A model generated the notes under the pieces. It worked only from the letters and a program-made list of their open reading frames with translations, searched no databases and had not been told where the DNA came from. Positions 35,632 through 45,227 of a stretch of DNA of 64,000 nt are shown here, one piece after another. Source of the DNA: an uncultured Kocuria sp. GTDB lineage: Bacteria > Actinomycetota > Actinomycetes > Actinomycetales > Micrococcaceae. Numbering within the stretch: position 1 is the stretch's first letter; the number at the start of each line of letters is the position of its first letter. The stretch covers positions 62,001 to 126,000 of the forward strand of contig NZ_CANMRA010000007.1 in assembly GCF_947500125.1 (NCBI RefSeq), in the 5' to 3' direction. Position numbers and translations under genes: made by a program.

Positions 35632-36378
35632 ATGGGCGACGCCTACCAGGACCTGCTGCGGGTGGCCCGCCGCGGCCGGCAGCTGCGGATGGAGGACCGG
35701 GAGCCGTGGCGGATCGGGCAGATCGACGAGAACTACCGCCGCTCCGCCGTGCTCATCCTCTTCGGAGCGCTCGACGACCTGCCCTCGCGCGCCACCGAGG
35801 ACACGGAGGGGGTGGGCCGGGACCTCGACGTCCTGCTCGTCCAGCGGGCCGCCACGCTGCGCTCCCACCCCGGTCAGGTCGCCTTCCCAGGCGGCCGGCT
35901 GGACCCCGAGGACGGGGACCTGCACGAGGTGCTGTCCGTGCCCGGGGGAGAGGTCAGCGCCGCCCACGTGCGCGCCGCCGTCCGCGAGGCCGAGGAGGAG
36001 ACCGGGCTGGACCCGCGCGGCGTGGAGGTGCTCGGCGCCCTCGCCCCGGTGCCGCTGCCCGTCTCCAACCACCTCGTCACCCCGGTGCTGGGCTGGTGGC
36101 GGGACGTCTCCCCGGTGGACGTCGTGGACCACGCCGAGTCCTCCCTGGTGTTCCGCGTCCCCGTGCTGGACCTCGTCGACCCGGCCAACCGGCACTCCGC
36201 GACCGTCACGCGCGGACGGCAGACCTACCGCTCGCCCGCCTTCACGGTCCCCGTGGCCGGCACCGCGTCCACCGTGACCGTCTGGGGGTTCACCGGCGTG
36301 CTCCTGGACCGGGTCCTCACGGCGCTCGGCTGGGCCGTGCCCTGGGACGCCGGCCGGGTCCGGCCCGCTCCGCTCTAG
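35632..36378 (+). CDS. CoA pyrophosphatase-type NUDIX hydrolase
   Basis: A 248-residue NUDIX enzyme of the CoA-diphosphatase group. Two marks are clear: the CoA signature LRSHPGQVAFPGG and the Nudix box GGRLDP to VREAEEETGLDP with a full REUxEE core. Predicted to split coenzyme A into phosphopantetheine and 3',5'-ADP. GAGGAGG lies before ATG 35632; a GTG at 35599 would make a slight overlap with nth. Gene order nth-NUDIX-marP-crp is broadly kept in actinobacteria, though here acs and aroQ are interposed. Confidence 0.9.
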   Translation: MGDAYQDLLRVARRGRQLRMEDREPWRIGQIDENYRRSAVLILFGALDDLPSRATEDTEGVGRDLDVLLVQRAATLRSHPGQVAFPGGRLDPEDGDLHEVLSVPGGEVSAAHVRAAVREAEEETGLDPRGVEVLGALAPVPLPVSNHLVTPVLGWWRDVSPVDVVDHAESSLVFRVPVLDLVDPANRHSATVTRGRQTYRSPAFTVPVAGTASTVTVWGFTGVLLDRVLTALGWAVPWDAGRVRPAPL

Positions 36379-36506
36379 CACGCACCGGGGGCATGTCCAG
36401 CTCCACGAGGGCATGACGCCTCCCGGGCGCAACATTGCCGGCGCGGAGGCAAGCCGACTTACGATGCCAGGGTCCCCCGTGCCCACGACCCCCCAGGAGG
36501 CTCCCG

Positions 36507-39500
36507 GTGGCCTCGTCCCGACCCGGCGCCGAACGGCCCCGGCTCGCCGAGCAGCTCAGCGCGGCGCGCCGCCGCCGCGGCCTGTCGGTGCGTGCGCTCG
36601 CCGCCTCGTGCGGTCTTCCCGCCAGCACCATCCAGGGCTGGCTCAGCGGGGCGCACCTGCCCGGGCCCGCCCTGCGCGGGGAGTTCACGGCGCTGCTGGA
36701 CGCCCTCGGGCTGACCGGCGAGCGCCCGGCGGAGCTGTGGTGGGAGGACGTCAACCGCTCCCGCACGCCCGTCCGGCCGGACTCCACCCCGTACGTGGGC
36801 CTGCGCTCCTACCGCCCCGAGGACGAGGCGCACTTCTTCGGCCGGGCCGCGGAGGTCGCCGTGCTCGGCGAGCGGGTGGCCCGGCTCGCGGGCGCCGGCG
36901 GGCCCCGCATCCTGGCCGTCGTCGGCGCCTCCGGGGCCGGCAAGTCCTCGCTGCTGGGCGCGGGGCTGCTCGGGCGGCTGCGGGCCGAGGGCGGTCCCCT
37001 GCACGGGTGGAGCGCCGTGGCCACCACCCCGGGCCTCGACCCGGTGCGCCGGCTCGAGGAGGCCGTCGGCGCGGCTCCGGACCTGCTCGTCGTCGACCAG
37101 CTGGAGGAGCTCTGGACGGGCGCCCGGGACGCCGAGGACCCCGGGCGGTTCCTGGACCGGCTCGCCGCGGCGAGCCGGGACCGGGTGGTGGTGGTCGGCC
37201 TGCGGGCGGACTTCTTCGGCACCGCCAGCCGGCACGCCGAGCTGCGCGCCGCCCTGGAGCGTCCGCTGCTGCTCGGCGCGCTGACCCGGGAGCAGCTGCA
37301 GCAGATCGTCGAGGGGCCCGCCGCGGCGGTCGGCGCCCGCGTCTCCCCGGACCTGGTCGAGGTGGTCCTGCGGGACGTCGCCCCCCGCGGCACGGAGGTC
37401 GGCGTGGGCCTGCTGCCGCTGCTCTCCCAGGCGATGCTCGGGACCTGGGAGCACGCCCGCGCCCGGGAGCTCACGGTGGCCGACTACCACGCGGCGGGGG
37501 GCATCACGGAGGCCGTGGAGCGCCGCGCCGAGGAGGTGCACGCCCGGCTGGGACCGCGCGAGCGGGAGGTGGCCCGCGCGGTGTTCCTGCGGCTGGTGCG
37601 CGTGGTCGGCACCGGGACCTCCGCGACCGTCGTGCGCACCCCGGTGCTGCGGGAGGAGCTGCCGGAGGGCGGGGCGGCCGTGGTCGAGGACTTCGCCCGC
37701 GCCCGGCTGCTGACCATCGACCGGGACGAGATCCAGCTCAGCCACGAGTCCCTGCTGGACCACTGGTCCCGGCTCAGCCGCTGGATCGAGGACAGCCGAC
37801 GCGACCTCTACGTCCGTCAGCAGCTGCAGCGCGCCACCCACATGTGGCTCGCCAACGACCGCGACCCCCTCGCGCTGATCCCGCTGGGCCAGCTCGCCTC
37901 CTTCCGGGACTGGACCGGGGACCCGCGCCAGCAGGCGCTGCTGAGCCCGGCCGAGCGCGAGTACCTGGAGGAGAGCGAACGCCACTACGAGGACGCCCTG
38001 GAGCGGCAGAAGCGCAGCGCCCGGGAGATCGAGCGGCGCGGCCACGTGGCCCTCGTCCTGCTCGCCCTGGCGGTCTGCGCGGCCGTGGTGGCCGGCGCCC
38101 TGGGCGTCCGGGCCGAGCGCTTCCAGACCGTCGCGGAGACCGCCCGCGACGAGGCGCTCTCCCGCCAGACCGCGCTCGAGGCCTCCCGGATCCGGGGCGA
38201 GTCGCCCAACCTGGCCTCGCAGCTGAGCCTCGCGGCCTACCGGATGGCCCCGACCCGGGAGGGCACCTCCGCCCTGATCGACGCCACCGCGGTGAACGCC
38301 CCGGAGCGGTGGCTCGGCCCGGACGGCGCGTCCCGGCTCGCGGCGCTGGACGACGGCTCCGTGGTCGCGCGCGCCGCCGGGGACGGCCGGTTGTCGGTGT
38401 GGCGGGACTTCGAGAGCCTGGTCGAGGACCGGGAGGACCTCGCGGTCGTCGACGGCGGACCCGGCCTGGCCGACGTCGACCTCGTCGAGCGGGAGGGCCG
38501 CGTCCTCGCGGCGACCGGCGGTGAGGGGCACGTCAGCCTGTGGGACGTCACGGACCGTCCCGCGCAGCGCCTGGCCGTTCCCGGAGTGGGCGCCGGGACG
38601 CCGGTCAACGCGGTGGAGTTCTCGCCCGACGGGCGTCAGCTGCTGGCCGGTGGGAAGGGAGAGGTGCTGCGCTGGTCGCTCGAGGACCTGCGCTCCCCGG
38701 AGGCGCTGCCGCGGCTGCCGCTGGGGGAGGACGTCGACGTCCTGACCCTCGCCACGGCCGCCGATGGCACCGTCTACGTCGGCGGGGGCACGACGGGCAT
38801 CACGCGGTACGCCACGGACGGCCGGCGCGCGGAACGGCTCGACACGGTCCCCACCAGCCGGATCGTCCGGTCCCTCGCCCTCGACAACGACGGCGCCCGC
38901 CTCGCCGTGGGGCTCAGCGCGCGCGAGCTGCGGCTCTACGACGTCGAGGGCGAGCGGCTGACCGAGGCCGGCACCGTCACGGACTTCGGCAGCTGGATCA
39001 GCGACGTCAGCTTCTCCCCGGACGGTGAGCAGCTCGTGGCCGCCAGCTTCGACCAGAACGCCTACGTGCACCGGCTCCCCGACCTGGCCCGCGTCGAAGT
39101 GCTCCCCACCGCCGCGCGGGTGACCGGGGCGCTGCGGGTGGGCGATCGGCTGCTCACCGCCTCCCAGGACGGCACCACCCGTGCGTGGGACCTCGAGGGC
39201 CCGGTGATCCACCGGCGCGGCGATCCGGTGTACCAGCTCTCCACCGACCGTGACAGCACGGTCCTCAGCGCCGTGGGCATCGGCGACGGTGTCATCTCCC
39301 TCTTCGACCTCACCCAGGACGCCCCCCGCCGTCTGCCCTCCCCGGAGGCCCCGCCCGGGGAGGCCCTCTGGTACGCCGGGGCCGTGGCGCCCGACGCCTC
39401 GTTCGTGGCCGGCGGCACCGAGGACGGGGAGCTCCTCGTCTGGCCCCTCGACGACGGGCGCCCGCAGCAGCCGGCGCAGGCCGAGGCCCTCGACGTCGGC

Positions 39501-40211
39501 ATCACGGGCGCCGACGTCACGGCCGACGGCTCCACGATCGCGGCGTGGTCGGAGGTCGGCAGCGAGATCGCCCTGCTGGAACGCGGCACCGAGGAGGTCC
39601 GGCGCGTGGCCACGATCCCGGTGGGCGGGACGGAGGCGGCGCGGTTCAACGCCTCCGGCACGCTCTTTGCCGCGGAGGATGACGCCAAGCACGTGGAGCT
39701 CTGGGACGTCTCCGACCCCGCCGCGCCCCGGCGGACCGCAGAGCTCACCCTCGACTCGGTCGCCACCTCGGCCGTGTTCTCCCCGGTGGCGGACATCCTG
39801 GCGGTGGGGACGGAGGGCGGCCGGGTGCGCCTCTGGGACGTGGCCGACCCGTCCGCTCCCCACCCTCTGGGCGAGACCTCGGACGCCCTGTCCTCGGTCA
39901 AGGGACTGCAGTTCTCCCCGGACGGCACCCTGTTGGCCGGCGCCTCCGGCGACAAGTTCGTGTGGATGTGGAAGGTCGGCGCCGCGGACCTGGAGGTCCA
40001 CGCCGCCCTGTCCGCCTCCGGGGACCGGATGAACGACGTGCGCTTCGTCGGGGACCGGCTGGTCGCCACCGGCGACGACGGCGTGGTGCGCAGCTGGTTC
40101 GTCGAAGCGGAGGACGCGGTGGCCGAGGTCTGCTCGACCCGCGGCGACCCCATCACCGAGGACGAATGGCGCCGGCACGTGACGGGCGCCCCCTACCGGG
40201 ACCTGTGCTGA
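36507..40211 (+). CDS. XRE HTH-nSTAND1 NTPase-transmembrane-WD40 protein
   Basis: A 1234-residue multidomain protein from GTG 36507, with AGGAGG at 36495. Residues ~12-60 form a XRE-type HTH (RRRRGLSVRALAASCGLP then STIQGWLSG). The nSTAND1 NTPase begins at YVGLRSYRPEDE, with Walker A GASGAGKSS at ~140 and Walker B DLLVVDQLEELW at ~193. A winged-helix region ends in QLSHESLLDHWSRL. One membrane helix lies at ~513-533. From ~590 to the end is a beta-propeller of WD-like repeats (GHVSLWDV, GTTRAWDL, KHVELWDV, GRVRLWDV, KFVWMWKV). Similar proteins act as signal-sensing switches, some in conflict systems; no effector gene is adjacent, so the role is open. Confidence 0.9.
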   Translation: MASSRPGAERPRLAEQLSAARRRRGLSVRALAASCGLPASTIQGWLSGAHLPGPALRGEFTALLDALGLTGERPAELWWEDVNRSRTPVRPDSTPYVGLRSYRPEDEAHFFGRAAEVAVLGERVARLAGAGGPRILAVVGASGAGKSSLLGAGLLGRLRAEGGPLHGWSAVATTPGLDPVRRLEEAVGAAPDLLVVDQLEELWTGARDAEDPGRFLDRLAAASRDRVVVVGLRADFFGTASRHAELRAALERPLLLGALTREQLQQIVEGPAAAVGARVSPDLVEVVLRDVAPRGTEVGVGLLPLLSQAMLGTWEHARARELTVADYHAAGGITEAVERRAEEVHARLGPREREVARAVFLRLVRVVGTGTSATVVRTPVLREELPEGGAAVVEDFARARLLTIDRDEIQLSHESLLDHWSRLSRWIEDSRRDLYVRQQLQRATHMWLANDRDPLALIPLGQLASFRDWTGDPRQQALLSPAEREYLEESERHYEDALERQKRSAREIERRGHVALVLLALAVCAAVVAGALGVRAERFQTVAETARDEALSRQTALEASRIRGESPNLASQLSLAAYRMAPTREGTSALIDATAVNAPERWLGPDGASRLAALDDGSVVARAAGDGRLSVWRDFESLVEDREDLAVVDGGPGLADVDLVEREGRVLAATGGEGHVSLWDVTDRPAQRLAVPGVGAGTPVNAVEFSPDGRQLLAGGKGEVLRWSLEDLRSPEALPRLPLGEDVDVLTLATAADGTVYVGGGTTGITRYATDGRRAERLDTVPTSRIVRSLALDNDGARLAVGLSARELRLYDVEGERLTEAGTVTDFGSWISDVSFSPDGEQLVAASFDQNAYVHRLPDLARVEVLPTAARVTGALRVGDRLLTASQDGTTRAWDLEGPVIHRRGDPVYQLSTDRDSTVLSAVGIGDGVISLFDLTQDAPRRLPSPEAPPGEALWYAGAVAPDASFVAGGTEDGELLVWPLDDGRPQQPAQAEALDVGITGADVTADGSTIAAWSEVGSEIALLERGTEEVRRVATIPVGGTEAARFNASGTLFAAEDDAKHVELWDVSDPAAPRRTAELTLDSVATSAVFSPVADILAVGTEGGRVRLWDVADPSAPHPLGETSDALSSVKGLQFSPDGTLLAGASGDKFVWMWKVGAADLEVHAALSASGDRMNDVRFVGDRLVATGDDGVVRSWFVEAEDAVAEVCSTRGDPITEDEWRRHVTGAPYRDLC

Positions 40212-40259
40212 GTCCTGTGCTCGGTCCTGTGCTCGGTCCTGTGCTGAGTCCTGTGCCGG
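40200..40259 (+). repeat. 12-bp tandem repeat, five units, across the nSTAND1 stop codon
   Basis: Units at 40200, 40212, 40224, 40236 and 40248, of the form G(T/A)CCTGTGCTCG or ...CTGA, with units two and three identical. The first unit contains the TGA stop of the nSTAND1 gene, so the repeat grew from the end of the coding region. Confidence 0.9.
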
Positions 40260-40265
40260 GGCGGC

Positions 40266-42014
40266 TCACTTGGCGTCCGCGTAGGACTCCACGACGGCCA
40301 CGCTGACGGGGAACTCCACCGGGATCCGCCCGAACACCAGCCGGGCCGCCCGCTCGGCGCAGCCGCGGACCAGCTCGGCGGCGCGCTCGGCGTCCTCCCG
40401 CGCGCAGTGCAGCACGACCTCGTCGTGCAGGAAGAACACGAGCTCCGCGTCGACGCCCTCCTGCCGCAGCGCCGAGCGGATGGCGCCCATCCAGCACACG
40501 GCCCACTCGGCCGCCGTGCCCTGGACCACGAAGTTGCGGGTGAAGCGGCCCTGGCCGCGGGCCATCGCCCCGGCGCGCCGCTCGGCCTCCGCGGTGGCGG
40601 TGTCCCGCTGCGCCGCGTCCCACGCCGGGCCCGGCAGGGGAGACCAGCGGCCCAGGTGCGTGCACACCTGCCCGCCCGTCTCGCCCACCCGGGCGGCCCG
40701 CTCCACGTAGTCCACGGCGCGGGGGAACATCCGGGCGAGGTGCGGCATGAGCCGGCCCGACTGGCCGGTGGTGGCCCCGTACATCGCGCCCAGCATGGCC
40801 ACCTTCGCCTGCGGGCGCTCGGTCAGCTCCGAACCCCGCTCCTCGCCGAGGTCCGCGATGGCCTGGTACAGGTCCCGGCCGCGGGACGCGGCGGCCAGGG
40901 CGTCGTCGTGGGCCAGCGCCGCCAGGACCCGCGGCTCGAGCTGCGCCGCGTCGGCCACCACGAGCACGCGCCCCGGGTCCGCCCGCACGGCGTCCCGCAC
41001 CACGTGCGGGATCTGCAGGGCGCCCCCGCCGCGGGCCGACCAGCGGCCGGTGACCACCCCGCCCACCACGTACTCGGGGCGGAAGCGGCCGTCCCGCACC
41101 CACGTGGCCAGCCAGTGCCACCCGTTGGCGCTGAGCAGCCGCGCCTGCTTCTTGTGCTCCAGGACGGGCTCGATCAGCGCCTGGCGCTGCGCGGCCAGGC
41201 CGGGCACGGCCCGCGCCCACTCGACGAGCTCCCACTGCCGGGTGCTCGTCACATCGATCCCCGCCGCCCGCATCGCCTTGAGCAGCTCCTGCGGGGAGTC
41301 CGGGTTCAGGCCGGGGGCGTGCAGGGTCTCCCGCAGCCGGGCCACGGTCTCCTCCATCCGCGGGGGTCGCTCCCCGGGCGCCGGCTCGGGGCCCAGCGCG
41401 TCCTCCAGCAGGGCCCGGTGGACGTCCTCGCGCCAGGGCACCCCGGCGTGCTGCATCTCCGCGGCGATCAGCGCGCCCTGGGACTCCGCGGCGAGCAGCA
41501 GGGTCAGCCGGCGGGGGTCCACGGCGCCCGCCACCGCGGCGAGCTGGGCGCGCAGCTCGCCGGCCAGCGCCGTCACGTCGGGGCCCGCGGCGCGGGGCAG
41601 GTCGAACAGGCTCGACTGGTCCTCGGACGGGGACGGCGGCGGGAGCAGCCCGGGCGCCTCGTCGGCGGGCAGCGGCGCCAGCACCGGCTCGTAGGGCAGC
41701 GGGTCCTCGGCGCCGGACCCGTGGGCGGTGGCGGCCGTGGCCAGGATCGCCTGGCACAGCCGCAGGTCGTGGCAGCGCTCCACCCGGGCGCCGGCGGCCA
41801 GCAGCTGTGGGTAGACCGCGCCCGTGCGCTCCCAGGTCCAGCGCGGCGGGGTGGACCCGTCCCGCCGGGCGGTCTCCTCGCGGTCGGCGACGAACGCGGC
41901 CAGCTCCCCGGCGGGCACGTCGATCCCGGGCCCGTCCGGGGCGCCGGCTCCCGTCAGGACCTGGACCCGGTGCCCGCTCCGGCCCTCCTGCGCTGGTCCC
42001 ACCACGATGTGCAT
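40266..42014 (-). CDS. Reduced family A DNA polymerase (bifunctional exonuclease/polymerase-like)
   Basis: A 582-residue PolA-like protein without the 5' nuclease domain. Polymerase motif A reads VVADAAQLEPRVLAAL, where most family members have D-Y-S-Q-I-E, so the Ser is Ala. Motif B reads RPQAKVAMLGAMYGATTG, in place of the usual K-x3-N-F-x2-Y-G, and motif C is HDEVV. The catalytic aspartates of motifs A and C are kept. The N-terminal 3'-5' exonuclease region shows no clear DxE acidic motif, so proofreading is doubtful. Such short polymerases are common in Micrococcaceae. The helix N-terminus contains a Pro/Ser linker. ATG 42014 is preferred over the GTG-like start at 42032. Confidence 0.85.
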   Translation of the reverse strand: MHIVVGPAQEGRSGHRVQVLTGAGAPDGPGIDVPAGELAAFVADREETARRDGSTPPRWTWERTGAVYPQLLAAGARVERCHDLRLCQAILATAATAHGSGAEDPLPYEPVLAPLPADEAPGLLPPPSPSEDQSSLFDLPRAAGPDVTALAGELRAQLAAVAGAVDPRRLTLLLAAESQGALIAAEMQHAGVPWREDVHRALLEDALGPEPAPGERPPRMEETVARLRETLHAPGLNPDSPQELLKAMRAAGIDVTSTRQWELVEWARAVPGLAAQRQALIEPVLEHKKQARLLSANGWHWLATWVRDGRFRPEYVVGGVVTGRWSARGGGALQIPHVVRDAVRADPGRVLVVADAAQLEPRVLAALAHDDALAAASRGRDLYQAIADLGEERGSELTERPQAKVAMLGAMYGATTGQSGRLMPHLARMFPRAVDYVERAARVGETGGQVCTHLGRWSPLPGPAWDAAQRDTATAEAERRAGAMARGQGRFTRNFVVQGTAAEWAVCWMGAIRSALRQEGVDAELVFFLHDEVVLHCAREDAERAAELVRGCAERAARLVFGRIPVEFPVSVAVVESYADAK

Positions 42015-42157
42015 CCGCCCATTGTCCTGCACGGGTCCGTCACGCTAGGCCGGTGCCCGGACTGCACACGCCACCGGGCCCGCCGGACCCCCGTCTGCCG
42101 TCCACAGCGGCGCCCCGGCCGGGACGGACCGGTCCCGTCCGCCCCGACAGTGGGGCC

Positions 42158-43264
42158 ATGAGCACCGCCGCCCACCTCCCCGTCCCGGCCCCTGCGCTGC
42201 CCGCCCCCGCCGCCCGGGCGCGCACCGTGCGGCTCGTCAGCGACGACGCCGGGCTGCGCGCCACGGTCGAGCGCATCTGCGCCGCCGCCGGCGCCGACCT
42301 GCTGGCCGACCCGCCCGGTGCGGCGTCACAGGGCGCCGCACCGGGCACCGGCGCGGACACCGACCTCGTGGACGTGCGCCACGCCGTGCGGGGCCGGGTC
42401 CGGCCGGGCACGGTGCTCGTGGGCCGGCCCGAGGACCCGGGGATCTGGGACCGTGCGGCCGACCTCGGCGGCTGCGCCGTGGCCGTGCTGCCGGACGCCG
42501 CCGGGTGGCTCGCCGACCTGCTCACCGCCGGATCCGGCGGCCCGGGCGGCTCGGGCGGTCCGGGTGGCACGGGACGGGTGCTGGGCGTGCTCGGCGCCGT
42601 GGGCGGGGCCGGCACCTCCACGCTGGCGTGCTGGCTCGCCGACCGCGCCGCGCGCGAGGACCGGCCGGCCGTGCTCGTGGACGGGGACCGCGCGGGCTGC
42701 GGCATCGACGTCCTGCTGGGCCTCGAGGACCAGGACGGTCTGCGCTGGCCGGACCTGCTCCGGATCGCCGGGACGGTGCACGCCGAGCAGCTGTGGCCGG
42801 CCATGGCCCGGACGGGGCCGCTGCGCTGGCTCTCCTGGGACCGTTCCCTGCCGGACGGAGCCGCCGCGCCGTACGCCGCCGTGCTCGAGGCGCTGCGCCG
42901 GGCGGCGGCCCTCGTCGTCGTGGACCTGGGCCGGGCGGGGCCGGGCGCGGCCGACACAGCGGCCCTGTGCGACGAGGTCCTCGTGCTCATGCCCCGGACG
43001 GTGCGCGGCGTGCTGGCCGCGCGGTGGGCCGCGGGCCTCCTGGCGGGCGCCACGACCCGTCTGGTGCCGGCCGGGCTCAACGTGGCCGACGTCGACGACG
43101 CCCTCGCCGCGGCCACGACCGGGCTGCCCGTCGCGGGCGCCCTGCGCTTCTCCGGCGCGGTGCCGGAGGCCGCCGAGACGGGCCGCCTGCTCGAGGCGGG
43201 CCGCTCGCGCCGGCTCGCCCGGGACGTGGCGGGCCTGCTCGAGGCCGTCGGGGCGTCCCGGTGA
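42158..43264 (+). CDS. CpaE-like/Ssd protein (Tad locus 2)
   Basis: A 368-residue MinD/CpaE-like protein that starts the second Tad locus. The N-terminal receiver-like half (about 20-135) has lost the phosphorylation residues. A Gly-rich linker leads to the ATPase half, whose P-loop reads VGGAGTSTLA near residue 149. It lacks the Lys of a normal deviant Walker A, as in actinobacterial Ssd/CpaE homologues. The later VVVDLGRAGPG is Walker-B-like. It overlaps the next gene by GTGA. Likely to place or regulate the secretion machine; ATP hydrolysis is doubtful. Confidence 0.9.
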   Translation: MSTAAHLPVPAPALPAPAARARTVRLVSDDAGLRATVERICAAAGADLLADPPGAASQGAAPGTGADTDLVDVRHAVRGRVRPGTVLVGRPEDPGIWDRAADLGGCAVAVLPDAAGWLADLLTAGSGGPGGSGGPGGTGRVLGVLGAVGGAGTSTLACWLADRAAREDRPAVLVDGDRAGCGIDVLLGLEDQDGLRWPDLLRIAGTVHAEQLWPAMARTGPLRWLSWDRSLPDGAAAPYAAVLEALRRAAALVVVDLGRAGPGAADTAALCDEVLVLMPRTVRGVLAARWAAGLLAGATTRLVPAGLNVADVDDALAAATTGLPVAGALRFSGAVPEAAETGRLLEAGRSRRLARDVAGLLEAVGASR

Positions 43265-44466
43265 GCGCCGCGCTCCCCGGCCGGCAGCCCGTCCTGCCGG
43301 GCGCCCTGCTGGACGACGTGCGGGACCGGCTGCTGTCCGCCCCCGGGCCGGTCACGGACGCCGACATCGCCGAGGCCGTGCACGCGAGCGGCCGGGTGCT
43401 CGGGGCCGCCGGCACCCTGCGCGCGGTGCAGGCCGTGCGCGCCGAGCTGACCGGCCTCGGCCCCCTCGAGCCGCTGCTGCCGCACCGGGGGCTCACCGAC
43501 GTCTACGTCAACGGGCCCGAGCAGGTGTGGCTCGAGACCGAGTCCGGGGTGCGCCGGGTCCCGTCCCCCTTCGGCACCGACGCCGAGGTGCGCGCCCTGG
43601 CCGTGCGCCTCGTCACCGCCGCGGGACGGCGCCTCGACGCCGCCCACCCGTGCGTGGACGTCCAGACGGCCGCCGGCTACCGGGTGCACGCCGTGCTCCC
43701 GCCGATCTCCACGGGCGGGACCCTGCTCTCCGTCCGCTTCCGCAGCACGAGGACCCTGTCCCTGCCGGACCTCGTGGACGCGGGGACCGTCCACCCCGGC
43801 ACCGCCGAGCTGCTGGTGGGCGCCGTGCGCTCGGGCGCGAACTTCCTGGTCAGCGGCGCCACCGGGGCGGGGAAGACGACCGTCCTCAACGCTCTGCTCT
43901 CCTGCGCCCCGGAGCACGAGCGGATCGTGCTCGTCGAGGACGCCGCCGAGCTGCGGCCCGAGCACCCCCACGTGGTCGGTCTCCAGGCGCGCCACGCCAA
44001 CGCCGAGGGCGCGGGCGGCATCGACCTGGCGGAGCTCGTCCGGCAGGCCCTGCGGATGCGGCCCGACCGGCTCGTGGTGGGGGAGTGCCGCGGCGCCGAG
44101 GTCCGCGAGCTGTTCACGGCCCTGAACACCGGCCACGCCGGGGCGGGCACCGTGCACGCCAATTCTGCCGAGGCAGTCCCCGCCCGGCTCTCGGCGCTCG
44201 GCGCCCTGGCCGGGATGAGCCGGGACGCCGTCACGCTGCAGGCCGCGAGCGCCCTGGACCTGGTCGTCCACGTGGCCCGAGGGGGCGGGCGCCGCGAGGT
44301 GCGGGCCGTGTCCCTGCTCGAGGACCGCGCCGGTGCCCTCGTCGCGGTGCCCGCGGCGGTCCGGGGTCACGACGGAGTGCGTCGTGGTCCCGGCTGGGAC
44401 GGGCTGTGCGCCCTGCTCGACCGCGCGCCCGCCACCGGCGAGGAACCCGCGGGGCGACGGCCGTGA
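43261..44466 (+). CDS. tadA: TadA-like secretion ATPase (Tad locus 2)
   Basis: A 401-residue secretion ATPase of the actinobacterial helicase/secretion-neighbourhood type. Walker A is SGATGAGKTTVLN near residue 200, the Asp box VEDAAELRPEHP, the Walker B region RPDRLVVGECRGAEV and the His box GTVHANS follow. It lacks the acidic N-terminus of the TadA at 612. The GTG start overlaps the previous stop, and the gene overlaps tadB by GTGA. Confidence 0.94.
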   Translation: MSAALPGRQPVLPGALLDDVRDRLLSAPGPVTDADIAEAVHASGRVLGAAGTLRAVQAVRAELTGLGPLEPLLPHRGLTDVYVNGPEQVWLETESGVRRVPSPFGTDAEVRALAVRLVTAAGRRLDAAHPCVDVQTAAGYRVHAVLPPISTGGTLLSVRFRSTRTLSLPDLVDAGTVHPGTAELLVGAVRSGANFLVSGATGAGKTTVLNALLSCAPEHERIVLVEDAAELRPEHPHVVGLQARHANAEGAGGIDLAELVRQALRMRPDRLVVGECRGAEVRELFTALNTGHAGAGTVHANSAEAVPARLSALGALAGMSRDAVTLQAASALDLVVHVARGGGRREVRAVSLLEDRAGALVAVPAAVRGHDGVRRGPGWDGLCALLDRAPATGEEPAGRRP

Positions 44467-45227
44467 GCGCTGCCCCGGCCCTTCAGCTGGCCCTCTGCCT
44501 GTGCCTCGCCGGGGGCACGGCGGTGCTCCTCGCGGGGCCGGTCCACCGCGTCCGATCGGTCGCGCGGGCCGGCGCCGGCGCGGTCCCCGCGGCGCCGTGG
44601 TGGTCCCGGTTCGGCCGGGACGCCGCGGCGGAGGCCGCCGAGTGGATCGCGCTGCTGCGCCGGCTGGCGGCACTGCTGCAGGCGGGCCGGTCCCCGGCGG
44701 CCGCCTTCGAGGGAGCCGGCCCCGCCGGGGGCCGGAGTCCCCGCACGGGCACGGGCCGGCACATCGAGCTGCTGTGCACGTCCGTGGCGGCCGCCGCCCG
44801 GCTGGGGCTGGGCGTCTCGACCGCCCTGGCGGGGGTGCCGGCCCCGGAGCTCGGCCACCGTCCGCTGGAGCGGCAAGCCGTCGCCACCACGGCCGAGCTC
44901 TCCCTGTGCTGGGAGGTCTCCGAGCGCACCGGCGCGCCTCTCGCCGCTCTGCTCGGCGGCCTCGCCGACGCCCTCGAGGCGGAGCTGGACGCCGAGGCGG
45001 CACGCGGCACCGCGCTGGCCGGTCCCCGCTCCACCGTCCGGATCCTGACCTGGCTCCCGGTCCTCGGGATCGGGCTGGGCATGCTCATGGGCGTCGACCC
45101 CCTGCGCACGCTCCTCACCACGCCGTGGGGACTGACCGCCCTCGTGGCCGGGGCCGTGCTCACGGCTCTCGGACGGGTGTGGACGCGCACGCTGATCGGC
45201 CGCGCCGAGGCGGTGGGGGCGCGATGA
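44463..45227 (+). CDS. TadB-like T2SF membrane protein (Tad locus 2)
   Basis: A 254-residue platform protein: an N-terminal helix (about 5-25), a T2SF domain (about 60-190) with LLRRLAALLQAGRSPAAAF and SERTGAPLAALLGGLADAL, and two C-terminal helices (about 197-240). It is shorter than TadB of locus 1. It overlaps the next gene by ATGA at 45224-45227. Identity as TadB rests on order and topology. Confidence 0.88.
   Translation: MSAAPALQLALCLCLAGGTAVLLAGPVHRVRSVARAGAGAVPAAPWWSRFGRDAAAEAAEWIALLRRLAALLQAGRSPAAAFEGAGPAGGRSPRTGTGRHIELLCTSVAAAARLGLGVSTALAGVPAPELGHRPLERQAVATTAELSLCWEVSERTGAPLAALLGGLADALEAELDAEAARGTALAGPRSTVRILTWLPVLGIGLGMLMGVDPLRTLLTTPWGLTALVAGAVLTALGRVWTRTLIGRAEAVGAR

Noticed and set aside
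40200-40259. CRISPR-like array
   Set aside because: The units are 12 bp and contiguous, with no unique spacers and no cas genes in the window. It is a simple tandem repeat.
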